Shown here: positions 13,271-24,861 of the stretch, piece after piece
Layout of the letters: each line of letters opens with the position of its first letter
Position numbering within the stretch: position 1 is the first letter of the stretch
From: Sanguinoderma infundibulare
Taxonomy: Eukaryota; Basidiomycota; Agaricomycetes; Polyporales; Polyporaceae
Assembly: GCA_032821775.1 (NCBI GenBank)
Contig: JAVLRN010000011.1
Span: 2,356,001 to 2,420,000 of the forward strand
Direction: 5' to 3'
DNA: 64,000 bases
Program-made: the position numbers and the translations under genes
Notes under the pieces: model-generated
What the model saw: the letters and a program-made list of their open reading frames with translations, nothing else
Database searches by the model: none
Told to the model about the DNA's origin: nothing

Positions 13271-14380
13271 TTGCCACTTTAGTATACCAACCCATGATGA
13301 CTTCGATACTATCTCACACGATGATTTTACGATGCTTTGACGTTTTCAACATTCACCCGCTTGTTGCATTATAGCATTCATCTGTATCTTATACCGGACT
13401 ATGGACGTCGCCTCGTCTTCAAGCCGTCATATTCTATACCTCCCGCAATATATTCCATATCCTCAGCAGGGTGCGAACTGCGATCGACCTTTAGATGCGC
13501 TAGGGTGATTATATTGGTTGGGACCCTGGGTCCCCTGCATATTGTCATGAGCAGCACGGACACGCACGCCTCTTGCGGAGACAGTTGGTGTTCGGCTATG
13601 TGTGCCCCATCAAGATAATTGAGACGGTCTTGAGTGCGAGACCCGACAGCCGCGGTGCCTTACCGTAAAGGAATCATGCGCCGTGGGGTGGGTAGAATCA
13701 CATCCCGAAACCGAGCCAAAACGACACGGCCGTAAAAGTTCTCTCTGTTCAAGGGCGGCAGATATCTTTCCAGGACCTTTCGCACCAACCTCAATGCGAT
13801 GGAATAAGTTCGGATGGTGTTTGGAGAATGCGCCGCGGCCGGCTAGACCAGCAATTGGCATCTCCGCCAATGGCGGCCAGGGTCCCACATCCCCTTCGTT
13901 CCCACCTCGCTCCATCTCTCCCGATATTTGCACTACAAAGGTGTACACCACACTCCAGACCGAGGCCCTGTCTTCAAATATTAGTGGATACGCTCGCGCT
14001 CGCGGCCCCCTACGTTTCTCGGCAATACTTCAGCTTCATCACCAATGGACCAGAGTTGACCCCAAGCCCAGCGTACGATCTAAGAAGAGCCCACCCACAG
14101 ACGATGAATGAGATTCAAACCTATATTGGCATTTGTCCGATGATATGATGCTACAGGTGGTAGTAATACAAACTTACACGGCAGTACGGGCGAAAGGATA
14201 AATACCCAGTGTGGAAGCGACAGGCTGAAAGGGACAACATGAGAAGACGAGAACAAAAGTCATGAGTAGTCGTTAGTGATGGTCACAATGATAGCTGTCA
14301 CAGTCCTGGGACATATGTCGGGAGCGGTATATGCAATGCGCTATGAGATTTGTTCTAGTTCGCGAACGTTCCGGTAATGC
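13271..14380. other. Convergent intergenic region, 1.1 kb
   Basis: This lies between the 3' ends of the myosin and RING genes and should contain both 3' UTRs. An open frame at 13683-14111 (+) has no recognisable domain, low-complexity Pro/Arg composition and an overlapping antisense frame, so I do not call it a gene. Confidence 0.5.
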
Positions 14381-17300
14381 TCAGTCCCTGCGCCATGGCG
14401 GACGGAAGGGGTCCCATCGCGGGCCCGGAGTCCGAGCCCCGTCCTGGTCACTGTCGTCGTCATCCTCGCGCTCGTCGTTGCGGCTGTTAGACCCGCTAGG
14501 GCCAGCGACCGGCGCAGTCTCAGACGCGGAGGGCCTAGTTACCGGTCCGCGACATACAGGGCAGGTGCGGGCGCCTTTTAGCCATTGCTGAAGGAAGAGG
14601 CCTCAACGTGATGTCCGGAACGCATAAAGAGGGCTAGTACATACCTGGAGACAGCCCTCGTGGAACCAGTGAGAGCAAGCAGGGACGCGGAGACAAGCAT
14701 CCTTGGCCGTGTACTACGAAAATGAGAAGTGCTCAGCGTTATCTTGACGAGCGATAGGTAGTAGAACAACGCACGTCGTCCAGACAGATAGGGCACCTCT
14801 CCTCCGTAATCCCGGGGCGCACCCACTCTCCATATGTACCCCTCGGGAGAGCAGAAATGACATCCGCCGGCGTCCCGCGGGGCTTCACGTCACCCAGGAG
14901 ACTCGACAGAGATAGCAAGCCTTCGTACGACATGTCGATATCCTCATCGCGCTGTACTCGCTCGTCAACAAATACAAAAACAACCACAATCGTCAACACG
15001 TACCACATAGTCGCCGAAGTTGCGCCTGCGGCCAACAGACGGGAAGCGCCCTGAGGGGAAATCGATCCAGACCATGTCGGGCGGGATGTGCGATGCAAAG
15101 CCGCGCGGACGCGCGAAACGACCGTTGAGCGGTGCGCGAGGTTCCGCCCGCCCTGGCGTCGAGTAAACGCTGCTTGGCGGTGACGGAGGGCGGTACGCCG
15201 CCAGTGTCGAAGCGGCGCGTTGGCGGGGGGCCGCTGGAGGGTCTGCCAATCGCGACGCCAAACTGGGCGCAGAAGGGAGCTCTGGTCTGTTCACAGCGCG
15301 TGCGGACATCCTGCGTATGGGATGACGCTGCTCCCAGCGATCGAGCCCACTTGACTGCGAGGAAGATTCGCTGACGGCGGGATTGCGGAGGCTGCCGATG
15401 GAGCGCTCGCGCTCGTGCAGCATGCGATGGCGGCTGGCGGTGGTGAGTGTCGGTCTCGTTATTAGCTCGCGCAGCCGTTCTGTCCGATTTTGTGTCTGGG
15501 TCTCGCGACTCTCGCGCGCCTGCAGCATGGAAGCGAGACGACGTTCCGCAATGGACATCGAGGGATACAGTCGGTCCGCCAAATCGCGCGGCGGGGCATC
15601 GCCCGTCCGTGTGTGCGTCGTCACCGACGTCGTTGGCGGGTTCGGCGGAGGCACGCGCGAACGCGTCGTCCGATTAAGTAGTTCGCGTCGCCGGCTGCGT
15701 TCCTCCTGCACTCTGCTGTGGTGCACGACATATGGAGAGAACTCGTCCTCGTCCTCGTCTGAGATCGAACTATCAATCAAGTCTCGCATGTGGTCAACCG
15801 TCGTTGGACGTTCGCGGGAACTCCTGTTTTGGCCTTGCATGGCCATTGTGCGCGCAAGGGTTGCACGGAAGGGGCCCGCGCTGTAGGCATCAAGGTCGAA
15901 GTTCCCATACTGCCGTGGCGCACTAAGTTCGCGCCGAGGAAGGGGCGGGTGCCGCAAAGGAGTTGGGGCCGTGTGTCGTGGAGGCGTTGGGGCCGAATGG
16001 TCTGGCAGAGGAATGGGGGACAGAGCGGGGGAGGTCGAAACGTCCAGTACGTCTAAGGGATCAGGCGTGTGGCTGAACGACTGAAGCATCGCGTCATCCG
16101 CTGAAGTACGAGGCGCAACTCCGTTGACTCGGGTGAACAACTCGCTCGATCGAAGGCTGGATGAGCTCCTCGCGGGATACACGTTCTGAGGATCGGAGGG
16201 GCCAGTCATTCCAGGCAAATAAGGATCAGGCGAAGGTGGTAAAGGTGGCGGTGAGGGATATCGCGGTGTCCTGGCTCTGTGTCGCAGGTTGTGTAAACCA
16301 ATTGACCTCTCCAGATTATAAAGCTCGGAGACAGTCCTCACGGATGACTGCGTAGGTGGAGGTTCCGGAGGCCACCTCGGTGTCCTGGATGGTAGAGCCG
16401 GAGGGACGCCATCACGAGGGCGTGGCTGAGAAATGGTTAGCTCGGGGAGGGTGACGCCAAAGTTTGGAGGAAAAGGATCCATGGCCGGAGGCTCCGGCTC
16501 CCAAGTTGTCCACTGAGTGGTCGACGGGGCAGGTTCGGGGATAGGATCCCAGGAGGACCGGTGACTCGCCTGGGGCACGCGGGGCTGCTGTGGACGGCTC
16601 GGAAGACGAGTGACCCGTCTAGCGGACGAGTGGTGGGCACGGCCGCTCACGCTACTGTCATCGAGCGCACCACGAAGAGTAGAGAAGGAACTCCGTGACG
16701 AGTCCTCTGCGACAAACTCCGCGACGCGCTGACGGTGCGCTTCGGTGTCCCGAAGGGCACGCTCGAGCTCGTCTTCGATTTCGCGATCACGGTCTCGCGT
16801 CCAGAAGTCACCCACAATCGAATCTATGAATCCGGTGGGCCGAGACGGCGGGGATGGACGGCCAGCCGGCGCGGGAGGATTTCGTGGTCTCGCCATGTCA
16901 GCTAATCGCTGGTATGACGGGAGCCGGTGGTACGATGGGTTACGGGGCAGCTCCGGCTCTGTTTCGTCCAGAGAAAAGTAATTATCCAAGAACTCTGTGA
17001 ACAGCTCAGGCATCCTGCACCAACACAACCACGAACGCGATGTGACGCACCTGTGCGTGCCCTAGACCTCCCAACTATATCACCTTGACGGGCCGCATCC
17101 CGCTGAAACGCCGCCAAACGCCTCCGTCGATCGTCGAGCGAGTCGCGGTCCACGTTGAATCGAGCGGGAGGCTGCTCGGGTGGTTGGTCGAGGACGGAGG
17201 AAAAGCGGGTTGGGGGAAGGAAGGGCTCGTTATGGCTGGGCAAGCCGACATTACTGAAGGACATCGCTGCAGAACGTTCTAAAACAAGAAAACGCGAGAA

Positions 17301-17922
17301 GAACGTTTAACCACGTACTATTCAAAGCCGGAGCATCTGGCACACTCGGCGTCCAAGGTTGCCACCCCGGCTGTGACGTCCGCATCGGGGACTGGCGCAA
17401 CACAGACATCTCGCGCTCAAAAGCATCAACTCCCTCCATCGCCCTCCTCATATCTTCGTTCAGGTCTGTGGGCGGAGGTGACGGTGGGGCTGCTGCGGGT
17501 GGGATAGGGTCTTGGCGGGATACGAAGGAGAGGACGTCCTCCATGGGGAAGTCCGGGTCTTCTGCTTGCTCGAGCATTGTGGTTGCAACAGGCAGTTGAC
17601 CTATCGCAGCTTCATCTGCAGGAAGCAGCGGGGGAGAGATGTCGGCGAAAGAGGATCGTGCAGAGTGGTAGCTCTCGACGCTGCTGCCACTCCCGGACGA
17701 AGACACAGAAGTGCTGGATGATACGAGGATGTCGTCGACCTCGCTCTCGCTGTCGTTGCGTGGACGCTTGTTGCGTTCTCGGCCTCCTCCCGGGCCTGAA
17801 GACGAGTCCCTACGACTCGTGCCGACCTGTCGGCTGCTCGGCTCTGGGTCCATGGCGTCGAATGAACGTTTGTGAGTGGAGGACACAGAGGCGAAGTTAG
17901 ATGTTAAGAATGGGTCGGCCAT
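14381..17922 (-). CDS. RING-finger E3 ubiquitin ligase with long disordered N-terminal region
   Basis: About 1,080 residues. The first exon begins MADPFLTSN (17922) and joins the next (MSFSNVG...) through a 40-nt intron with donor GTACGT. Most of the protein is Ser/Pro/Arg-rich and predicted disordered. The C-terminus has a conserved block DEDIDMSYEGLLSLSS then GDVKPRGTPADVI, followed by a C3HC4 RING: EERCPICLDD, CSHWFHEGC, RTCPVCR. The RING is split over three exons. RING proteins of this layout act as E3 ligases that bring an E2 to a substrate. Substrate and location are not evident, and no transmembrane segment was seen. An intron between 17264 and 16990 must restore frame; two donors are possible (near 17050 and 17085), so a few residues there are uncertain. 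Confidence 0.85.
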
Positions 17923-18231
17923 TGAGGACAGCAGCCATGAAGGGGGTGGACAAGATCCGCTCGTCGTGGCTGGTGGCGAAGGGCGAGTTTGTGCCTCCTG
18001 GTGCCTCGCGGGCGCCACCCGGCTCAAGCGCTGCGAAACAGCCACCGCACACCGTCGTGCACCGTCTGCCGTTCAACGTTTCGCTCTCATCTAGGTGTGT
18101 ATTACCCTAAATAACACGACATTACAGTAGGCGGTATGCAAGACAGAGACTCGCAAGTCCTCTGGTGGAAACGTGCAACCAAAATGTCCAATGCAACCCA
18201 ACCACCTCTAGGCTCTCCAGGCCCCGACGCT

Positions 18232-21200
18232 TCAAACCTTTTTCTGCTCCTCCTCGGCCCTCCGCTTTTCACGCCTCTCCCGTCCGCGGGTGATCATCGG
18301 CTTGGGCTCCAGGTTCGCAAACAGGCGCTTGCATACCTGCTCGATCAAGTAGCACCCGATGAAGTCAATGATCATCGTTACCGTCAGCTTGAACTTGAAC
18401 TGTACATCGCCTCGCAGTCAGAAACCTTCAAAAGCACGAGAAAAGATTGAAAGAAGCGACGCACAGAGTCCTGCATCTCCACGATCTGCAGCCAGCGGTT
18501 CAGGTCGGGCATGAGGTCGGTAGCGCCGGAGAACGCGACCGTCTCGGCGCCGACAAGGCCCCAGTAGAGTGCCGAATTTTCGCGGATGCCCTCACGGAAC
18601 GGACGGCCTTGGAAGTTGATCGCGAAAGTTGAAACCTGCTGGGAGAGACCAAGGAGGTAGATGGCCGTGTTCAGGAGGTTCGGCTCAAACTTTGCCTCGA
18701 GGTCGATAGTCCCCCGCTCCTCATACAAATGCGAGAGGTTGGTGATGTACACGAGGGTGGCAATATGGAGGGCAAATTGGAGGAGCACGGACAACAACAC
18801 GTAGAAGTTGAAGATGTTTCCTAGAGGACGTTGTCGTGACAACTTCTCAACAGGCTACCAGAAGAACAATAGCAACTCATTAGTGACAGCGTTGGCCTAT
18901 ACTTCCAGGAGCCACACGTACCTTAGCACGCGAAATGCACAGGAAGCAAACCGACATGAGCATGCCCGTAATCGTAACCTGGTAATCGCCAAACTTAATC
19001 CCGTCCAAGTACTGCACACTCAAACTGTACGCCGTGATGAGACAGTTCAGCGCCAGGATCTTGTACATCTGGATCGTCGCAACGAGCGTACAGCGACCCT
19101 GACGGATGATGTGCGTGACTGACAGAAACCAACCGCATCGGCACTAAGTCCCTATGATACACAGGTAATAGGCAATGACACTCACTCGCTTTGACGTTCG
19201 ACAACTTCGAAGTGAACGGAGCCGCACACGACGCGTCCCCGAGCTTGATCTTCGGCACCTCGTCCTCGCTGTCCATCTCCGCCAGCTTGTCCGTGATCGA
19301 CGCCACGTCAAACTTCTCCATCGGGTTCTTCTTCCTCGCGTTCTGCAGGTCCGCCGCTACCCTCCTTTGCGCCTCAACTACGTCCGGGTAGAGGTGAGCG
19401 ATCGCGGGCGGCACGGGTGGCGGTGGCTGGTTGAAACGCGCGGAGATCTTCAGCTGGCTCTCGTAGACCTTCTTAATGCGCTCGTTCCGCTGGTGCTCCG
19501 CGATCTTCTTCAGGTCCTCCTCCGTGCCGTCCAAGAGCGCAACGCCGATGTGCGCCTGCTTTAGCGCTCCTACGTCGTTCGTACCGTCGCCGGCCATGAG
19601 GGTGACGTAACCGAGGTTCTTGAGGGAGGTAAGAATGAACTCCTTCTGAGAGGGCGACACGCGAGCGTAGACCCATGTGTTCTGGACAAGGTCGTTCCAC
19701 GACGGATGTGACTCGTAGAGTTTCATAGCAGCACCAGTGATGCAGATGTCGTACTTGTCGAACAGCGAGGTGTCGATAGGCTTCGAAGGGTCAACGCGAA
19801 TGTTAACGGCGTCGTCGACTGAGCGCCAAACGAGGGAATTCGATCCTTCAGGAACATCCAGAATCAGTGCGTCGCGGTCGACAATTTCGACATCGCGGGC
19901 GACGTGGACAGCAGTCAGCGGGTTGTCTCCGGTGATCATCACACACTAGAAGCCATATCAGCAGAAAGCCACCGATCGATCATCGAATACACTCACGCGG
20001 TGAGAAGAATCCCCGAGCATCTTCAACGTCTCAACAGCATCCTCCTTCAACGGACAGTGGAAGACCAAGAACCCAGCGAAATGAAGCTCAGATTCGACCT
20101 GATCGCGCGGCAGCTTATTGATCTGCACGAAAGTAAGCGAACAGTTCGCCGACCATTCAAAGGAAATGATAGACCTTGTCCACAGACATCCCATCAAGCT
20201 CCTTGTACCCGAGCGCGAGCACACGGCTACCGCGACGGGTGTACCACTTGAACGTTTCGTCGTAGTCCTTCGGGACCGACGCCAGCATCCGCTTGATCGT
20301 CTCCGGGGCACCCTTTGCCGCGACCAAGCAGCGGCCGCTCGGTAAGCTCGACACCGTGCTCATCCGCTTCAGCGCAGACGAGAACTGGAACCGCCGGCGG
20401 ACGATGATCTGGGTGCGATGCGGTGGCGAAGGGTCGAGAGGAGCGACGTTGTCGCCTTTCGAGAGCTGCCAGTGGAGGGCGTCGAGAGTGGTCCGTTCCA
20501 TAGGATCGCCGACGATCGTGCCGTCATCGAGACGAACAAGCGCGTGCGCGGCAGCGAGAGCTAGGGTGGTCTCACGACCCGTGGCCTTGACGTCAACGAG
20601 CTTGATAGGATCCGAAGGGCTACAATTCAGGTCAATGGTGAATTGTCTAGAAGGATACAGTGGCACTCACTCAACACCTGCGACTCCCTCGACAACCAGG
20701 TTTTCCGCAGTGATGGTACCAGTCTTGTCGAAGCAGCATACGTCCACACGACCAGCGGAGGGGATGCGGAAGGGCTCGGTACAGAAGATGGCTGGTGGCA
20801 TATTCAGTATCAATTGTTTCGACCAGAGCATATGTAACTCACCGAACTTGGACAGCGCAACAAGAGAGGCGTTGACGGCAAGGGACAGCTCCATAGGCAG
20901 CTCCGGGGGAACGACGCTCGTGATGATGAGGATGCAGTCCAAGAGCAGCTTAGACTTCTTCAATTCGCGCTCGATACCCTTCGTCCAGACATACCAGGAC
21001 GCGGCAATGGCAAAGATGAGCAAGAAGCCGATGAACAAGAAGCTCTCCACGTTGTTCGCGGACACGCGCTCGGTGGAGAAGATCATTGTCCGGACTAGTT
21101 GACCTTGCGCAGTGCCGAACCCAGTCCGGAGGACGACACCGAGACAGCCGCCATCGGGAGTATCGCCACCCTTGGTCGCCTGAAGAAGTTTGGTGCCGGA

Positions 21201-22682
21201 GAAAAGTACGGCGTTCTTGTGGGCACCGTCAGGGTCGAGGCGCTCGTTCGGGTCAAGCAACTCGATGGATTCCTTGAGCAGAGGCGTAGATTCTCCCGAG
21301 AGCATGGCCTCGTTGACGATACACGTGCCACGGATGAGAAGAATATCGGCAGGAATGTTGGTCTCGGTTTGCTGCCTAGCCACAGAGATGACGTCGCCAG
21401 GAAGAAGGTCATCGCTCTGAATCTGAGACCAGGCGTTGTTACGGCGAACGTAGACGGAGTAAGGAGCAACAGCCATGGTGCGGAACTCGGTCAAGGTGCG
21501 AAGGCGCTGCCAGACGACGGTGCATTCGAAGACGATGAGCATGAAGAGGGTAAAGAGGGAGTAATACCAGTACTCGTCCATGCACCAGAGTGCGACGCAA
21601 AAGACCTGGAAGACGAAGAAGGGTGCAGTGGCATGTTCGGCGAACAATGCGGTGAAAGAGGGAATGGGAATATTGTACTCGTTCTTGCCATAGAGGTCGA
21701 TCGCAGACGAGAGCTCAGTGGCTGTCAAAGATGGCGGGGTGAATGCTGGAGTGAAGAAGGAAGCCAGGGGAGGGTTTGTTGAACATGGGTAGGGAAGACG
21801 AGAGAAAGTGATAGGGGAAGTGGTGGTGACAACATAGGTATCCTGCTGGTAGTTGAAGGTGTAGGTAGCCGGTTTTGCTGGGTCCTTCTTGCGGAGAGGA
21901 ACGATTTCGCCTTCACCTCTATGTGGTGCTGGGATAATGCGTAAACAATCGGCAGCCTCTAATGAGCGTGCCTGTAAGGAAAGATGAGGTCAGCACTATT
22001 TCTTGGACAATGCAGCAAATTACGATCGTGACAAGTGAAAGAAGCTGGATATATGCGTGTAGGACTGAAGAATCACGGGAGCAAAGCATGTGCCGCATAG
22101 GCGGAAGTGCTTTGGTACGCATACGATACAACAGTAAAGGGCATATTGGCTTGGGCGCAGGATACTCTGTACGTCGCACGATGCGCGATGGTGGAATGGC
22201 ACACATCTTGGGAGACGCGAATCGGACGGTGGTCCGGCACGGAGCAGCGACATGGAAATTGTGTGATGCCCATCCGAACGCCCTGCCAACGAGACAGAAT
22301 GGCACCCTGGCCGACCCGTAATCCACCACTCGGAGAGGACGGCTGAAGGAGAGAAAATATATGGTGCTCACCTTTCTGGTCGTAATCCAAGCCTTCGCTC
22401 CGGTATTCCACCTCGTGAACAAGAAACTAAGTGCGTGGCCTAGCCCTAGGGACACGCACGCGAGGAAGGTCCATTCCTCGCTTTGAAGCCAGTCGTCATA
22501 CTTGACGAAGTACGCGTATGCGAGGACGGGGTAGAGGGAAAGGAAGGGGATGGTGTACAAGTGGGTGTACCATGGCAAGGCGACGTGCAGGGACGCGCCT
22601 GCGATTTCCGAGGAAACGACCTTGGCCGAGCTCCTGTTCTCTGTCAGACGACAACTCTACACTGAAAATAAAGCACGTACAT
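18232..22682 (-). CDS. spf1: P5A-type ATPase, ER transmembrane-helix dislocase (Spf1/ATP13A1)
   Basis: P-type ATPase of about 1,200 residues. Motifs in order: N-terminal membrane helices ([19 protein letters not shown]), actuator loop MLSGESTP (about 21300), P5A membrane signature [13 protein letters not shown] (about 20880), phosphorylation site [11 protein letters not shown] (about 20725), nucleotide-binding KGAPE (about 20310), [12 protein letters not shown] (about 19935), [13 protein letters not shown] (about 19590), then six C-terminal helices and a basic tail ending EEEQKKV. The PPELP motif separates P5A from ion-pumping P-ATPases. Spf1 resides in the ER and removes mis-inserted or mistargeted transmembrane helices. 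Many short introns interrupt the gene. The best start reads [13 protein letters not shown], in which ATG is split by a 47-nt intron (22634-22680). An upstream in-frame extension cannot be excluded. Confidence 0.94.
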
Positions 22683-23383
22683 GCTGAGACCTCGGGGCTG
22701 GCCTTTGAAAAGCGTCGGTGCAGAAGACGGCGTCGACGGCGAAGCGTAGGCCCCAGCGCACGCCAGGGGCCACGGCCGGAGCCACGTCTCGCCGACCCAA
22801 CTTTCGGCAGCTCCACGTGGCATAGACGCACAAGGTAAGGCGCGGCGACGCTGTTCACTCGGCCGCTCTCGCGAGAACAACTGAATTGGGTCATGCTGAA
22901 TTCAGCGAGGGTATGGCATGTGCATCGTCGCCGCCATCCTCCTCGCGTTCGCCAATAACCTCGCTGTGACTCGCGCGGTACTGGCCGTGCATCTTCCCTC
23001 GATTCGTGCTTGGATCTGCCGGCGCGACGCTCGCGTCCACCCATCCAAAGTGCGCCGCTCTCACGATCAATTCGATGGAAAACATGCCCATGGCCCCGAG
23101 CTCTCATGCGGCTCCTCTTGGACATCGTGCGCGTCGCTTTTCCTGGCTTGCCAAGGCACTACAAAATTAGTAAGTAGGGGGCAGTCAGCTAAGGACGACA
23201 ACATGCATATGCAGCACAAGACAAAGAGCACGAGTCGTGAAGAGAATGGTGATCGTTGACCACCATGTCACCAACGTGGAGGACACGGAGATAGACGTGA
23301 GCGAATTGCCCGCCAAACGCTGATGCTAACGCTTACTTAGACCGCCCCCTCGTTGACCTGTTGCGATGGGCCCTTCGCTGTCT

Positions 23384-23701
23384 TTACTTTGCGTTTGGTG
23401 CTTTCAGGTCCCGTTTCGGGCGTTCGGGTTCAAGTCGCTTGGACGTCTGCCTCGAACATCCTATTATGGGAACGTTACACCAGGCAAGTGGACTGCGATT
23501 AGTATTCCAGCGACGTATGGATTGATCGTACTTCGTCTCCTCCAGTAACTCGGAACGCACAGTTATCACGAGATCCATGCGTACGCACTCTAGTTGTACT
23601 TTGAACTCGGGGAGGTCGGCCTCAACCGATGACGTGACTGCGTTGAACAGCCGTAATAGTGCGGTTCGAAGATCCTGCCGTCTGGGCATTTCCTCGGTCA
23701 T
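23384..23701 (-). CDS. Doubtful hypothetical ORF
   Basis: An open frame of about 105 codons from an ATG at 23701 (MTEEMPRRQD). Its composition resembles an amphipathic helical protein (RTALLRLFNAV, EADLPEFKVQLE). There is no recognised domain, no intron and no homologous family that I know. It could be an exon of an unrecognised gene or chance. The frame also continues upstream without an ATG. Confidence 0.2.
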   Translation of the reverse strand: MTEEMPRRQDLRTALLRLFNAVTSSVEADLPEFKVQLECVRMDLVITVRSELLEETKYDQSIRRWNTNRSPLAWCNVPIIGCSRQTSKRLEPERPKRDLKAPNAK

Positions 23702-23744
23702 TTCTCCCTCTAGATGATATACGAAAGGTCGTGAGGCCACAACA

Positions 23745-23751
23745 TATAAAA
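23745..23751 (+). promoter_or_regulatory. TATA-box candidate for the cysteine-rich mini-protein gene
   Basis: TATAAAA lies 80 bp upstream of the preferred ATG at 23825. The expected transcription start, about 30 bp downstream, would fall after the in-frame upstream ATGs at 23753-23761, which favours the 23825 start. Confidence 0.4.
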
Positions 23752-23824
23752 GATGATGATGGCAAGGGGCTCGTCCTCACACAACACCCAGTTTTCTCCT
23801 TGCACGACTACCAGTACTTGCGAC

Positions 23825-24256
23825 ATGGGGTGCGTTCATTTGGACCCGGCTAGTATGGGCTCAAAACTGACAACGCTGAAATATTTTGCAGTGCTTGTCT
23901 GTCCTGCATTACAGGTCTGTCATGCGCTCGGATGGAACCGCCGGAAACTAAGGCCACTGACTTGTACCTTCCTCTGGACCTATCACTACAGGCCCGCTTG
24001 CTTGTCTAGGTGACGCATTGTGCGGTATACTCACCATTGTAGTGGGTTTGCTGGAGTGTATTTTGTCACGTAAGTAACAGCCATTGCATTCAGAGTTGCT
24101 GCGAGTGGAACTTGTTTGACGATATCTACGCAGCGGTTATTGGGCTCCTCGGATCGCTGATCTCGTGCTTGACCTGCGGGTTATGTTGGTAAGCGTCTTT
24201 TGATGCGCGTGACTGCTGAGGATGGATGATGACTGGCCGTTTCCTGCAGCGCATGA
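23825..24256 (+). CDS. Small cysteine-rich hydrophobic protein, five coding exons
   Basis: Assembled from exons 23825-23829, 23892-23914, 23992-24069, 24134-24188 and 24250-24256; every intron is GT-AG and the frame stays open for 55 codons. The protein begins MGACLSCITGPLACLG, continues with hydrophobic ALCGILTIVVGLLEC and VIGLLGSLISC, and ends LTCGLCCA. It resembles the many short basidiomycete proteins of form MGxCxSC - hydrophobic core - CLTCG, whose function is unknown. Gly2 next to Cys suggests N-myristoylation and palmitoylation, and two hydrophobic stretches suggest membrane association; both are inference. The first exon contributes only ATGGG. In-frame ATGs at 23753 would add 24 residues but lie at the TATA box. 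None of the exons forms a recognisable ORF alone. Confidence 0.72.
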
Positions 24257-24861
24257 GCGAGGGCTTCGGGAAGAGTAGAGAGTTCCCGGAGCCCTGGATA
24301 CAAGAATTTAACATTGACGGACGATTGACTTTGAAACTCGATGTATTCTTGGTGGATTTTTGGCACTATGCTACTCACAATATACCCACCTTGCACTGTA
24401 ACGAGAGCCTTTGTAGCATAAACGGTGGTAGCACTTGGCTAGCACCGTCCCTTCAGACTTGCGGAGAACGCGGCTTGCGTCTTGAACAAGCGCCTGCCAT
24501 TGTAATGTAACTCCTTTAATTGCTTGTTCCACTCAGTCGACCATTAGCTATATATCCGCGCCCCTATTCCAACGACTCAGTGTGGCACGAAAAGAACGAT
24601 TCAACGGATCTGAGGCGTGCACGGTGGCATGTGAAGTTTCGCGGAGGCTGCAGGGCGGACTGCGGCCCGAGCATCCGACATGGGCGCCAGAATATTTTGT
24701 TTGAGGTCCTGGCAGGGACAGGCTACTGGCAACTCGTCTTCAATTCCTGTCCTCTTGCTGTCCTCGGCTTGCAATTTATATCTAATGCTCTACTAGCTAG
24801 CTTGCATGACTTGCAGTGTCTGAATTCTTCGCTTTCTTTCAATCTCCGGATTTGTTGTGCC
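24257..24861. other. Intergenic, 605 bp, with the Urb1 promoter
   Basis: This separates the mini-protein stop from the Urb1 ATG. The frame in phase with Urb1 stays open from about 24520, but no ATG and no conserved residues support an N-terminal extension. Confidence 0.45.

Larger units (their letters stand above)
22683..23824. other. Divergent intergenic region, 1.1 kb
   Basis: This holds the Spf1 promoter and 5' leader on one side and the mini-protein promoter on the other. Apart from a weak minus-strand open frame listed separately, no conserved coding signal was found. Confidence 0.5.

Noticed and set aside
13683..14111. 142-codon plus-strand frame between the myosin and RING genes.
   Set aside because: Low-complexity Pro/Arg/Ser composition, overlapping antisense frame, no domain.
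17251..18045. Separate Ser-rich protein upstream of the RING gene.
   Set aside because: A GTACGT donor and TTTTAG acceptor join it in frame to MSFSNVG, so it is the first exon of the RING protein rather than its own gene.
22496..23125. 209-codon Arg-rich minus-strand frame over the Spf1 5' region.
   Set aside because: It overlaps the Spf1 first exons in another frame, is extremely Arg-rich, and shows no domain.
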